Below, one piece after another: positions 1-6,025 of a DNA stretch of 10,128 bases. The notes below the pieces were generated by a model, which searched no databases, was not told the origin of the DNA, and saw only the letters and a program-made list of their open reading frames with translations. The DNA is from an uncultured Phycisphaera sp. Lineage in GTDB: Bacteria > Planctomycetota > Phycisphaerae > Phycisphaerales > SM1A02. Position 1 is the stretch's first letter. Each line of letters opens with the position of its first letter. Made by a program: the position numbers and the translations under genes. Location: positions 1-10,128 of the forward strand of contig CALDQF010000493.1 in the NCBI GenBank assembly GCA_937911845.1. Direction: 5' to 3'.

Positions 1-1
1 C

Positions 2-613
2 CCGAAAGGACCTGGACCAACCCTCCGCAGCCGCTTTGTCAAAGGCCAGGGCATTCCCGCTTTGGTGGGCGTCCATCAAACCGGTGACGCCGACGCCGAA
101 CAGCACCTGCACCGCTGGGGAACCGGGATTGGCTGCGCCCGGGCCGCTTTGATCCCTTCTTCGTTTGCTGAAGAATGCGAGACCGACCTCTTTGGTGAAC
201 AAGCCATCCTGTGTGGCGGCATCTTGGCGCTGATGCGGGCCTCTTTCGAAACCTTGCAAGACGCCGGCTACTCCGATGAAGTGGCTTACATCGAGTGCAT
301 TCACGAACTGAAACAGGTGGTGGACCTGCTGTACGCCCAAGGCCCTGCCGCCATGCACAAAGCCATCAGCAATACCGCGGAGTTTGGAGCCTTCGTGGCG
401 GCAGAGCAGTTGGATTCCAAAGAACTCCGAGGCCAACTCCAATCCCTGCTGCACGACATTCAAAGTGGTGCCTTTGCCCAACGCTTTGCTGAAGATGCTG
501 AGGCTGGGCACCCTTGGTTCAATGCCAAAAGATCAGCTCACGATGATCATGCCATTGAAGCCGCCAGCGCAAAGGTTCGCCAAACCATGCCCTGGCTGGA
601 GAACGACACATGA
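2..613 (+). CDS. ilvC: Ketol-acid reductoisomerase, class I, C-terminal part (5' end outside window)
   Basis: This enzyme isomerises and reduces acetolactate or acetohydroxybutyrate with NAD(P)H and Mg2+ in valine, leucine and isoleucine synthesis in the cytosol. The 203 visible residues cover the end of the Rossmann domain and the knotted KARI domain. Metal ligands are present at Asp62 and Glu66 (in TDLFGEQ) and at Glu98 and Glu102 (in YIECIHELK), with the substrate-binding Ser at Ser123 (ISNTAE). Their spacings of 4, 36, 4 and 21 residues match the class I family, which has a single knotted domain. The reading frame is open from base 2, so the true start lies upstream. The stop overlaps the uppP start as ATGA, so the two genes are probably cotranscribed and translationally coupled. 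I see nothing unusual in the visible part. Confidence 0.96.
   Translation, partial: PKGPGPTLRSRFVKGQGIPALVGVHQTGDADAEQHLHRWGTGIGCARAALIPSSFAEECETDLFGEQAILCGGILALMRASFETLQDAGYSDEVAYIECIHELKQVVDLLYAQGPAAMHKAISNTAEFGAFVAAEQLDSKELRGQLQSLLHDIQSGAFAQRFAEDAEAGHPWFNAKRSAHDDHAIEAASAKVRQTMPWLENDT
598..601 (+). promoter_or_regulatory. Shine-Dalgarno site for uppP
   Basis: GGAG lies 8 nt upstream of the uppP ATG, inside the last codons of ilvC. It supports the ATG at 610 as the true start and independent ribosome loading on top of coupling through the ATGA overlap. Confidence 0.6.
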
Positions 614-1452
614 CTTTGCTGGACGCCGCTATCTTGGGATTGGTCGAAGGCATTACGGAGTACTTGCCGGTTTCCAGCACCGGCCACCTCATCTTGACCT
701 CAGCGTTGCTGGGTTTGGATGGAGCTGGAATCGACGCCTTCAACATTGTGATCCAAGGTGGCGCCATCTTGGCAGTACTCGGCTTGTACCGGGTGCGTGT
801 GTTGGGGATGGCCAAAGGTTTAATCGGTCAAAACCCAGAAGGACGACGACTTCTGGTGCGACTGCTGATCGCCTTCGCTCCGGCCGCCCTCTTGGGGCCC
901 CTCTTGGACGACACCATCGAAGCAACGCTCTTCCAACCCGTACCGGTGTTGGCTGCATTGGGGATCGGTGGTGTCATCATGCTGAAGTTGGGCAAAGGAC
1001 GCGCCGACCCTTCTGACACCGACCCTGCCGATCTTCCGCTTCGCGCTGCGCTACTAATCGGCTTGGCCCAGTGCATTGCCATGTGGCCTGGCACCAGCCG
1101 TTCCATGGTGACTTTGGCCGCCGGGGTCGCGTTGGGATTGCGTCCAGCTCGGGCGGCCGAGTTTTCGTTCTTGCTCGGACTCCCCACGTTGGGAGGGGCC
1201 TGCGTCTACAAGTTGCTGAAAGATGGAGACACCGTACTCGCCTTAGGCACCCCATCTTTGCTGGTGGGCATGGTGGTGGCCACCGTGAGCGCGGCCTTTG
1301 CCGTTCGTTGGCTTGTTGGCTTCCTCACAAATCGAGGGTTGGCTCCGTTCGGGTGGTATCGGCTTGGGTTGACCGTGGTCGTGGCCACCGCTTGGGCCAG
1401 CGGATGGATTGAATTGGGCGCGTCGCCTGCCGACGCCACGACAGCGCCTTAA
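610..1452 (+). CDS. uppP: Undecaprenyl-diphosphate phosphatase (BacA/UppP family)
   Basis: This integral membrane enzyme removes a phosphate from undecaprenyl diphosphate, recycling the lipid carrier used for peptidoglycan and other envelope polymers. It also gives basal bacitracin resistance. The 280 residues are hydrophobic throughout, with several membrane helices. The first signature, Glu13-x3-Glu17 followed by SSTGH at 22-26, is intact, and so is the second, PGTSRS at 160-165 with catalytic Arg164. The length is usual for the family (about 265-290). The gene starts at the ATG overlapping the ilvC stop and has a GGAG ribosome site. It converges on folD with only five bases between the two stop codons, so no dedicated intergenic terminator can fit. 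The pairing with ilvC is not functionally obvious and probably reflects shared transcription. Confidence 0.96.
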   Translation: MTLLDAAILGLVEGITEYLPVSSTGHLILTSALLGLDGAGIDAFNIVIQGGAILAVLGLYRVRVLGMAKGLIGQNPEGRRLLVRLLIAFAPAALLGPLLDDTIEATLFQPVPVLAALGIGGVIMLKLGKGRADPSDTDPADLPLRAALLIGLAQCIAMWPGTSRSMVTLAAGVALGLRPARAAEFSFLLGLPTLGGACVYKLLKDGDTVLALGTPSLLVGMVVATVSAAFAVRWLVGFLTNRGLAPFGWYRLGLTVVVATAWASGWIELGASPADATTAP

Positions 1453-1457
1453 ACGCC

Positions 1458-2321
1458 TCAGCCCCCTGTCGCCTGCTCGGCAGACTCCACAACATTCCGA
1501 AGCAGCATGGCCACCGTCACCGGTCCTACTCCACCCGGAACGGGTGAAATGGCTCCGGCCACCTCAGCAACTTCCGTGGTCTCGACGTCCCCCACCACGT
1601 GGGATTTACCATCGGGACCTTGGATGCGGTTGATGCCGACATCAATCACGGTCGCCCCCGGCTTGATCCATTCCGGGGTCACCAAACCGGGGACTCCGGC
1701 TGCTGAAATCACCACGTCACACGTCCGTGCCAAATCAGGCAAGTCTTTGGTGAACCGGTTGACGCTGAAAACCGTGGCTTCGGATCGCATCAACAACAAC
1801 GCAATCGGTTTTCCCACGATGTTGGATTGGCCAACCACGAGGCACCGCACGCCACACAAATCGACGCCGCGGCGTTCCAGCATGTGACGAACCGCCAGAG
1901 CGGTACAAGGCACCAGCGAACGCCGGCCGAAGACCGCGTTGCCGATGTTGGCAGGATTGACGCCTTCGACATCTTTGTGAGGATCAATGGCCGCTTGGAT
2001 CCGTTCCGGTTCCACCCCCTCAGGCAGGGGCAAAAACATCATCATGGCATGGACCTGGGGATCGGCGTTCAGTCCTTGGATGCAGGCAAACACGGTGGCT
2101 TCATCCGCATCTTGAGGGATGGTGTGCAGGTGAAACTTGATGCCCAATTGCTCTGCCCCCGCCCGTTGCCGCTGGGCGTAGATTTCGGCCCCCGCATCAC
2201 CCTCGGTCAGGATGGCGTCCAAGCGAACTTGGCGACCTTGCGCGGCCAAAGAGGCCACACGATCTCCCAGAACCCGGCGTTCTTCGGCCGCCAAAGCCCG
2301 TCCATCGATCATGTTGGCCAT
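1458..2321 (-). CDS. folD: FolD-family methylenetetrahydrofolate dehydrogenase with a degenerate cyclohydrolase site
   Basis: FolD normally oxidises 5,10-methylene-THF with NADP and hydrolyses the methenyl product to 10-formyl-THF, feeding purine and formyl-Met synthesis. The protein has 287 residues from the chosen ATG (the family is usually about 280-300). The dinucleotide loop GQSNIVGKP at 164-172, HKDVEG near Asp117, a VIDVGIN segment and PVPGGVGPVT at 260-269 are all recognisable. The active site is not normal. The catalytic Y-x3-K motif reads Tyr48-A-Q-R-Gln52, so the Lys is replaced by Gln. The usual VQLPLP reads MFLPLP, so the partner Gln is replaced by Phe96. The VGxxPAS segment is also degraded. 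Loss of cyclohydrolase with retention of dehydrogenase is inferred. Start choice: ATG at 2321 fits the FolD N-terminus. ATG at 2312 has a GGTGG-like ribosome site 10 nt upstream and would be three residues shorter. The gene diverges from coaX and converges on uppP. Confidence 0.9.
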   Translation of the reverse strand: MANMIDGRALAAEERRVLGDRVASLAAQGRQVRLDAILTEGDAGAEIYAQRQRAGAEQLGIKFHLHTIPQDADEATVFACIQGLNADPQVHAMMMFLPLPEGVEPERIQAAIDPHKDVEGVNPANIGNAVFGRRSLVPCTALAVRHMLERRGVDLCGVRCLVVGQSNIVGKPIALLLMRSEATVFSVNRFTKDLPDLARTCDVVISAAGVPGLVTPEWIKPGATVIDVGINRIQGPDGKSHVVGDVETTEVAEVAGAISPVPGGVGPVTVAMLLRNVVESAEQATGG

Positions 2322-2374
2322 TCCACCAGTCATGGGCGAAGGAAGATTACTCGCGGACGCGGTACTGTGTCCCG

Positions 2375-3145
2375 ATGTCCACAAATCGCGACCTGCTCCT
2401 CGTTTCAGTTGGAAACACATCGATCACTGCGGCCCCCGCTCCCGGAGGCGTTCTTGAAGGGATGGAACGCATCAAACACAGCCCGGAAGCGGCCGACCGA
2501 CTCATCGAAATCGCGGGAAAGCTCGATGCCGAAGCCACGGTGGTGCTGGCCGGGGTACATGCCGAAGAGACCCAACGGCTGGCGGCAGAACTGTCCAAGC
2601 TGGCGGGGCCCCAACTGCGTATTGAAGATGATCTGGCCGCGCCCATCGGGCGACAACTCGTCGAAGGTGCCACCCCGGGGGTGGACCGTCTTCTGGCGGC
2701 GGCCGGGGCTTGGGCTCTGACCAAGCAGGCCGTCATCATCGTGGATGCCGGGACCGCCATCACGGTCGATTTTGTGGATGGCGAAGGAACCTTCCACGGC
2801 GGCGCGATCGCCCCAGGACTGGGCCTGATGTTGCATGCGTTGTCAGAAGGGACCGATGCCCTTCCCAGCATCGCTTTTCAATCTCCGAGTGACGACGAAC
2901 CCTTTGGCGCGGACACCGAATCCGCCATGCGTCTGGGAGTGCTTTTGGCAGCACGAGGATTGATCAGCCAAGCGATCGAACGGTACGCCTTGGCGTATGG
3001 CGCGTGGCCCAAAGTCCTCGCCACCGGAGGAGACGCCGCGGCCCTGCTCGACGGCGTTGAAATTGTGGACCGGATGGTTCCAGATTTGGCGCTCCGCGGA
3101 ATGCTGGAAGCCGTTCAACAAGCTGAGGCCGCAGAAGACGAATGA
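2375..3145 (+). CDS. coaX: Type III pantothenate kinase (CoaX family), first-motif Asp replaced by Ser
   Basis: CoaX phosphorylates pantothenate with ATP, the first step of CoA synthesis, as a cytosolic dimer of the ASKHA fold. The 256 residues show the second-subdomain motif GVDR at 102-105 (Asp104, Arg105), DAGTAITVD at 124-132, GGAIAPG at 142-148 and a late TGG at 217-219. Length is normal. The first phosphate-binding motif, usually D-I/V-GNT, reads SVGNT at 11-15, so the conserved Asp is Ser (codon tca at 2405-2407). Whether the enzyme is active is therefore uncertain. The ATG at 2375 places SVGNT at the expected distance from the N-terminus. No clear Shine-Dalgarno is present. The gene diverges from folD across about 53 bases, which must hold both promoters, and it overlaps the next gene by ATGA, implying coupled translation. 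Confidence 0.9.
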   Translation: MSTNRDLLLVSVGNTSITAAPAPGGVLEGMERIKHSPEAADRLIEIAGKLDAEATVVLAGVHAEETQRLAAELSKLAGPQLRIEDDLAAPIGRQLVEGATPGVDRLLAAAGAWALTKQAVIIVDAGTAITVDFVDGEGTFHGGAIAPGLGLMLHALSEGTDALPSIAFQSPSDDEPFGADTESAMRLGVLLAARGLISQAIERYALAYGAWPKVLATGGDAAALLDGVEIVDRMVPDLALRGMLEAVQQAEAAEDE

Positions 3146-4086
3146 ATACGGTAAGCGTCCGGACCCCACGCACAGCCGGTGCCATCGGGCTGGTGGAAGT
3201 GGTCGGCGACCTCGATGCTCTGCTGACGCCCATCCTGGGACGCCAACCGGCACCTGTCGGACAGTTGCGCCGTGAATCCTTCGGGGACTTCGACGATGGA
3301 TTGGTGTACCGGTTCGCGGAAGATGGTGCGTTCTGCTTTCCCCATGCCGGCCCCATGGTGGTGAGGATGTTGGTCGAAGCATTGATCGCTCAAGGTGCCG
3401 ACACCACGCAACATGCGGCTACCTTTCCGGAAGCAGCCTGCCCAACAGAGTCGTTGCTGCTGGCCACACTCGCGCACGCGACCAGTCCGGCCGCCGTGGA
3501 ATTGCTGCTGACCCGTGGCGTCCGCCGTGACGACGCCGCTCTTCCGAGCCCCCAAGACCTCGAACGCTCACGGCGACTTGATGTCCTGCTGTCCCCACCC
3601 ACGGTGGCCATCTTCGGACCACCCAACGCAGGAAAGAGCACCCTTTTCAATGCACTGGCGGACCAACAACTCGCCCTCGTTGATGATGTGGCCGGAACAA
3701 CCCGAGATCATTTGGAACAACAATGGCTGGCCGATGGCTTGGTGGTTCGGCTGGTGGACACCGCCGGAGTTCGAGAGAGTTCTGGACTCGAAGCCAACGC
3801 CATTCGCCACCAGTCCGAGCTGTTTCGGAACGCTGACTTGGTTCTTTTGGTGGCCAATCCAGACCAAGCATTTCTGCCCGCACCCCCAGACAACCTGACT
3901 CTCAAGGTTGGGCTGCAAAGCGACCGGGGCATCCATCCCGAGAGTGAACTCTCACTGAGTGTGCCTCGAGAAGAGACCTTTCAAGAACTGGCCGTAGCCA
4001 TTCGGAAGCGATTGCTTCGCGACGAAGATCTGCAGCACCAAGGGCCGTGGTGGTACCCCGCGGTTCGAGCCACCAGAGGTCTCTGA
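3142..4086 (+). CDS. Short MnmE/TrmE-like GTPase, no C-terminal Cys-x-Gly-Lys and degenerate G4
   Basis: MnmE is a potassium-dependent GTPase that modifies tRNA wobble uridine together with MnmG. This 314-residue protein is well short of the usual roughly 450. Residues 1-85 resemble the formyl-THF-binding N-terminal domain (TPRTAGAIGLVEV, then a GLVYRF segment and HAGPMVV). Residues 86-150 are a much reduced helical linker. The G domain follows: G1 GPPNAGKST at 159-167, G2 AGTTRD at 184-189, G3 DTAG at 206-209. G4 should read NKxD but is LQSD at 258-261, and a clear G5 is missing. The C-terminal helical region and the CxGK motif essential for tRNA modification are absent, and the stop abuts fabI, so no detached remnant lies downstream. 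It is therefore probably a paralogue with a different role rather than true MnmE. It overlaps coaX by four bases. Confidence 0.82.
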   Translation: MNTVSVRTPRTAGAIGLVEVVGDLDALLTPILGRQPAPVGQLRRESFGDFDDGLVYRFAEDGAFCFPHAGPMVVRMLVEALIAQGADTTQHAATFPEAACPTESLLLATLAHATSPAAVELLLTRGVRRDDAALPSPQDLERSRRLDVLLSPPTVAIFGPPNAGKSTLFNALADQQLALVDDVAGTTRDHLEQQWLADGLVVRLVDTAGVRESSGLEANAIRHQSELFRNADLVLLVANPDQAFLPAPPDNLTLKVGLQSDRGIHPESELSLSVPREETFQELAVAIRKRLLRDEDLQHQGPWWYPAVRATRGL

Positions 4087-4890
4087 TCAGCCGAGACCCG
4101 CCACTGCGCTGGTGCCACAGTCGACACGAATGATCTGGCCGGTCACGCCACGCCCCATATCCGAAAGCAGGTACCGGGCGGTCTCGCCCACGTCTTGACC
4201 GGTCACGTTGCGACGCAAGGGTCCGTGCTCTTCGATGTTTGCGAGTATCGAGCTGAAGCCGCCCACAGCCATCGCGCTCAAAGTTTTGAGCGGCCCGCCA
4301 GAAATGCTGTTCACACGAATGTCATTGGGGCCCAGCTCGGCAGCGAGGTACCGAGTCGCACTTTCCAGCGCGGCTTTGGCAACTCCCATGACGTTGTATC
4401 CCGGCACGGCCCGCTCGGCACCGTAGTACGAAAGCGACAAAATCGACCCCCCATTGGTCATCAGTGGTTTGGCCCGGTTCGCCATGGCAATTTTGGTGAA
4501 CGCGCTGATATCACAGGCTTGCGTAAAGACTGCTCGCGGCGTCTCGGTGAACCGACCTTCCTTGAGGTAATCCTTGTCCGCAAACGCAATGGAGTGAACC
4601 AGGACGTCAAGACGATCGAAATCATCGCCCACCTTGGCGAAGACGGTATCCAGATCGTCATCCGATGCCGCGTCGAGTGGCATCAACCAAGGATCTTCAA
4701 TACCCAGGGCGTCCACCGCCTTACGCACACGCCGTTCCATTTTTTCTCCGGGCAAATGCGTGAACAGAAGATTGGCTCCTGCTTCTTTCAAGCTTTTGGC
4801 AATGTGAAAAGCGTATGAGTGCTCATTGGCGATGCCCACCACCAGAGCGTTGGTGCCGGTCATGTCCGCGGGATTTCGTTGATCAGTCAT
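4087..4890 (-). CDS. fabI: Enoyl-[acyl-carrier-protein] reductase (NADH), FabI
   Basis: FabI catalyses the last reduction of each fatty-acid elongation cycle, using NAD(P)H on trans-2-enoyl-ACP in the cytosol. The 267 residues match the usual length of about 260. The nucleotide-binding segment GIANEHSYAFHIAK is at 19-32. The active site shows SYYGAER at 154-160 and catalytic Tyr165-x6-Lys172 in PGYNVMGVAKA. HSIAFAD near 99-105 has Ala where E. coli FabI has the Gly tied to triclosan and diazaborine resistance; Ala is also found in other ordinary FabI proteins. The chosen ATG lies inside an 8-base overlap (ATGACTGA) with the end of the upstream DUF89 gene, which argues for translational coupling; no strong Shine-Dalgarno is visible. 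An in-frame ATG at 4863 is a less likely start. The stop directly abuts the stop of the MnmE-like gene on the other strand. Confidence 0.96.
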   Translation of the reverse strand: MTDQRNPADMTGTNALVVGIANEHSYAFHIAKSLKEAGANLLFTHLPGEKMERRVRKAVDALGIEDPWLMPLDAASDDDLDTVFAKVGDDFDRLDVLVHSIAFADKDYLKEGRFTETPRAVFTQACDISAFTKIAMANRAKPLMTNGGSILSLSYYGAERAVPGYNVMGVAKAALESATRYLAAELGPNDIRVNSISGGPLKTLSAMAVGGFSSILANIEEHGPLRRNVTGQDVGETARYLLSDMGRGVTGQIIRVDCGTSAVAGLG

Positions 4891-5938
4891 GGTGATCAAT
4901 TGTACTTGGAGCGGGCATCTCGAAGCGAACGACCCCATCGCCAAGATTGGCTCCGATCAAATCCGCCACATCGGGATTTTTTACCGAGGCCACACGGAGC
5001 ACTGGAAGGTCAAACGAAGCCGTCCAGTTGCTCTCCAGTCCTCGCCCCATGCCGCAAAACACCAGCAAGCCCGCATCTTGGGTCACGTTGGCCAAGGCCA
5101 CCGAGATGTTGGACAAATCAAGCAATGGCATCGATGAGCCCGTGTTCACAATGCCTTGCTCCAACTCACCAAAAATGACGTCCACCTGAGCGGCCCGGGC
5201 GATGAGCTCCCGGAGATCATGCACCTGGACATCATTCAGCGCGGGTCCATCGTTGGCCGCAAGACGAACCTCACGCCCCAATCGAAGCAACTCCCGCGCG
5301 AAAGAAAAAGCCCCAAAAATAGTGTCCGGCCCGGCGTTGTCGAGCAGCATCACCACCGGGGAATCGTCGAGGACCATCGCTTCTACGAAAGCTTCTACGT
5401 CATCCCAGCGCCATGGGCGTTCTGGGACACGCTCGTGCCCCTGCAGAACATTACCACCCGCAGCCCGCCAAGCTTCAACCAACTCGACGGTGCCCATGTC
5501 AAACCAATTGCCAGCGAGCATCTCTCGGAAGACCAAAGCCCACCGCTGGTCAGCCGGTGCGGCGTCGAGACGATGGAGCACCTCAGGGAGCGCATCGAAG
5601 GCTGCGTCGTTGGCCGTACTCTTTAAGTCGGCATATGCATCGGGCAACCCTGCCGCCTGCAGACCGGCTTGACGGGCAAGATCAAGGTCGATGGTGTCGA
5701 ACCTGCCCTCGCCATCCAAGATCGCTTCCAGCACGGACTCCATGGCCGCCACCCCAGCCCCCATTCGATCTGGGTCAGTCAGGCCTCCACACTCGAAATG
5801 GGTGCGGAGGGAATCTCGAAAGACGTTCAGCCAGTACATCTGCGAAGCGGGGTGAGCACGAAGATCTCGATCGCAACGGACGTATGGATTCGAGGTCAGC
5901 CGAGGCAGCCGAACGGTGGCGTCAGATTGGTTGGTCAT
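4883..5938 (-). CDS. Stand-alone DUF89 (ARMT1-like) phosphatase of the PANK4 type; likely phosphopantetheine-directed
   Basis: The 351 residues resemble, from end to end, the DUF89 domain at the C-terminus of eukaryotic PANK4, a metal-dependent phosphatase reported to act on 4'-phosphopantetheine and damaged forms of it. Landmarks in order: NPYVRCDRDLR at 17-27, a helical N-terminal region, LVFREMLAGNWFDMG at 135-149, metal site LLDNAGPD at 198-205 (Asp200, Asn201), AANDGPALND at 227-236 (Asp236), NTGSSMPLLDLS at 265-276, and CGMGRGLESN at 295-304. The Asp200-to-Asp236 spacing of 36 equals that recalled for human PANK4 (Asp623 to Asp659). Unlike PANK4 there is no fused kinase domain. The 8-base overlap with fabI suggests a link to acyl-carrier or CoA metabolism. 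The start at 5938 is chosen because the in-frame ATG at 5980 would put a terminator hairpin inside the gene. No Shine-Dalgarno is seen. Substrate is inferred from homology; family membership is strong. Confidence 0.87.
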   Translation of the reverse strand: MTNQSDATVRLPRLTSNPYVRCDRDLRAHPASQMYWLNVFRDSLRTHFECGGLTDPDRMGAGVAAMESVLEAILDGEGRFDTIDLDLARQAGLQAAGLPDAYADLKSTANDAAFDALPEVLHRLDAAPADQRWALVFREMLAGNWFDMGTVELVEAWRAAGGNVLQGHERVPERPWRWDDVEAFVEAMVLDDSPVVMLLDNAGPDTIFGAFSFARELLRLGREVRLAANDGPALNDVQVHDLRELIARAAQVDVIFGELEQGIVNTGSSMPLLDLSNISVALANVTQDAGLLVFCGMGRGLESNWTASFDLPVLRVASVKNPDVADLIGANLGDGVVRFEMPAPSTIDHHD

Positions 5939-5945
5939 TGCTTTT

Positions 5946-5978
5946 ATTAAAAATGCAACCAGCCATGAGGCTGATTGC
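5946..5978 (-). terminator. Rho-independent terminator after the lipoprotein gene
   Basis: Read on the minus strand, GCAATCAGCC and GGCTGGTTGC form a 10-bp stem with one G-U wobble and a TCAT loop. The stem is followed by ATTTTTAAT. It lies 47 bases past the lipoprotein stop and ends only seven bases before the ATG of the DUF89 gene. The same T-tract could alternatively pair with AAAA in a small hairpin, TGC-A-TTTT-TAAT-AAAA-GCA, at 5939-5957. Confidence 0.82.
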
Positions 5979-6025
5979 ATATTTGAGATCAGTGGCGTTG
6001 ACGAAGAATGTCAACCCGGTGCAGA

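Noticed and set aside
1420..1436. GC-rich hairpin GCGTCG/CGACGC near the end of uppP as a terminator
   Set aside because: The stem is only six base pairs, lies within the coding sequence, and no T-tract follows on either strand.
2322..2420. In-frame extension of folD to an upstream ATG at 2420, giving a 320-residue protein
   Set aside because: The extra residues do not resemble a FolD N-terminus and would run into the coding start of coaX. The ATGs at 2321 or 2312 fit the family.
1827..2720. Plus-strand open frame spanning the folD antisense and the coaX start
   Set aside because: It crosses two well-supported genes in the wrong frame and shows no recognisable motif.
4570..4590. Ala in place of Gly in the FabI HSIGFA segment as a resistance mutation
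   Set aside because: Ala at this position occurs in ordinary FabI proteins such as those of Gram-positive bacteria, so it is not evidence of selection by inhibitors.
5939..5980. In-frame extension of the DUF89 gene to the ATG at 5980
   Set aside because: The added codons consist of the terminator hairpin and T-tract and have no match to the family. The ATG at 5938 is the better start.
6009..6014. TTGACA on the minus strand as a -35 box for DUF89-fabI
   Set aside because: No TATAAT-like -10 lies at 16-18 bases. The bases are half of a GTTGAC/GTCAAC inverted repeat (5997-6015) and sit inside the lipoprotein-terminator gap.
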